A stretch of 6,803 nucleotides of DNA, taken from Candidatus Atribacteria bacterium 1244-E10-H5-B2. GTDB lineage: Bacteria; Atribacterota; JS1; SB-45; 34-128. The translations under genes were made by a program, and so were the position numbers. This document shows, piece after piece, positions 6,484-6,803 of the stretch (position 1 is the stretch's first letter; every line of letters begins with the position of its first letter). The stretch is from the NCBI GenBank assembly GCA_003575245.1, contig NMQN01000120.1, positions 1-6,803 of the forward strand, read 5' to 3'. Under the pieces are notes generated by a model that made no database searches, was not told the DNA's origin, and worked only from the letters and a program-made list of their open reading frames with translations.

Positions 6484-6532
6484 GTAATTTTAGGTATTAC
6501 TTACCCCTTCACAAATGAGATTTTTTTGTGGA
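6484..6532 (+). terminator. Weak hairpins after the carbamoyltransferase gene, possible operon end
   Basis: GTAAT (6484-6488) can pair with ATTAC (6496-6500), and CACAAA (6510-6515) with TTTGTG (6525-6530). A run of seven T lies at 6521-6527, inside the second hairpin and not after it. These are AT-rich, weak structures directly after the stop codon, and a terminator role is only tentative. Confidence 0.25.
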
Positions 6533-6617
6533 TCAGAATAAAGAGAAGAGTATCAAGAACGAGTGGAGAAGATATCTAATGCATTTAAGTAGAGATCAAT
6601 TAAACTTCTATAAGATT

Positions 6618-6667
6618 GAACCCCGGCAATCCGGATTCTCTTTATCTTTTGGTCCAGATTGCCGTTC
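6618..6667 (+). repeat. Inverted repeat / stem-loop 1 in the 3' region
   Basis: CGGCAATC (6624-6631) and GATTGCCG (6657-6664) are perfect complements. The stem extends inward after one C-A mismatch with GGA/TCC, and outward through GAA/TTC after a CCC bulge. The loop is T-rich (TTCTCTTTATCTTTTGG). There is no T-run after the 3' arm, so it is not a standard terminator. Confidence 0.5.
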
Positions 6668-6780
6668 CCCCTGCCTCCTTCTCTTTAATAACCTTTTATC
6701 TGGGGGGGCAGGGTGATTAAAAATCAAGGACGGTGGTGCTTATGATTATCTTCTCTAAATAAAGCAGGGGGTAAACTGCC
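6667..6780 (+). promoter_or_regulatory. GC-rich arms with mutually exclusive pairings, possible leader RNA or attenuator
   Basis: Four short arms occur: A CCCCCTGCC (6667-6675), B GGCAGGG (6707-6713), C GCAGGGGG (6764-6771) and D CTGCC (6776-6780). A can pair with B (seven perfect base pairs, extended by G-T wobbles) or with C (CCCCCTGC with GCAGGGGG, eight perfect base pairs). D can pair with B or C. Such switchable arms are seen in attenuators, but G-runs and C-runs can also pair by chance. No known riboswitch class is recognised. Confidence 0.3.
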
Positions 6781-6803
6781 TATGAGCATAATCCGCTAAG
6801 GTT

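Larger units (their letters stand above)
6477..6803. other. 327-base 3' region without a convincing gene
   Basis: No credible coding sequence is seen. A 62-codon frame from GTG 6528 has no ribosome binding site and runs through the hairpin arms. ATG 6742 reads only MIIFSK. The region holds the stem-loops described separately and may be the leader of a gene beyond the window edge. Confidence 0.6.

Noticed and set aside
6528..6716. A 62-codon frame starting at GTG
   Set aside because: It has no ribosome binding site, its start lies in a T-rich hairpin, its composition is not protein-like, and it runs through two inverted repeats.
6721..6745. A T-box-like segment around GGTGGT (6732-6737)
   Set aside because: The diagnostic GGTGG-N-ACCGCG is not present, and no stem I or specifier pattern was found.

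Overview
The window carries one tight plus-strand operon. It encodes a complete ABC importer of the branched-chain amino acid (LivJHMGF, HAAT) type followed by an ornithine/aspartate carbamoyltransferase-fold enzyme. A small XRE-type helix-turn-helix gene lies just upstream in the same orientation. The DNA is AT-rich, has strong AGGAGG-type ribosome binding sites, and uses TTG starts for several genes. This fits a Bacillota/Clostridia-like or other low-GC anaerobe. The solute-binding protein has a plain signal peptidase I signal instead of a lipobox, which is more usual in cells with an outer membrane, so a diderm low-GC lineage is possible. The taxonomic placement is inference only.

Layout: 1-105 is a short upstream region. 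106-354 encodes an 82-residue XRE-like DNA-binding protein. 355-494 is a leader with a strong but apparently orphan Shine-Dalgarno sequence. 495-1667 encodes the periplasmic/extracellular binding protein. 1668-1769 holds a perfect 11-bp inverted repeat between the binding-protein gene and the permease genes. 1770-2693 (LivH) and 2717-3913 (LivM) are the two permeases, and 3913-4689 (LivG) and 4690-5394 (LivF) the two ATPases. 5433-6476 is the carbamoyltransferase. 6477-6803 has no convincing gene but contains several GC-rich inverted repeats, some of which can pair in mutually exclusive ways.

How the genes may work together: the binding protein delivers a small solute to LivH/LivM, and LivG/LivF power uptake. 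The enzyme encoded last in the operon has the carbamoyl-phosphate motifs of the family (STRTR, HPCQ, HCLP). It lacks the ornithine-side motifs of true OTCase (the Asn-Asn motif and the SMG loop) and instead has a KP-x-x-P segment like the knotted YgeW/acetylornithine transcarbamylase group. The binding protein also appears to have lost the two side chains that hold the alpha-amino group in E. coli LIV-binding protein. Together these suggest import of a non-standard, perhaps carbamoylated or ureido, compound, or of an acceptor for carbamoylation. That is the most interesting hypothesis in the window. A second point of interest is that LivG has a strongly degenerate ABC signature sequence, so one of the two ATP sites is probably impaired.
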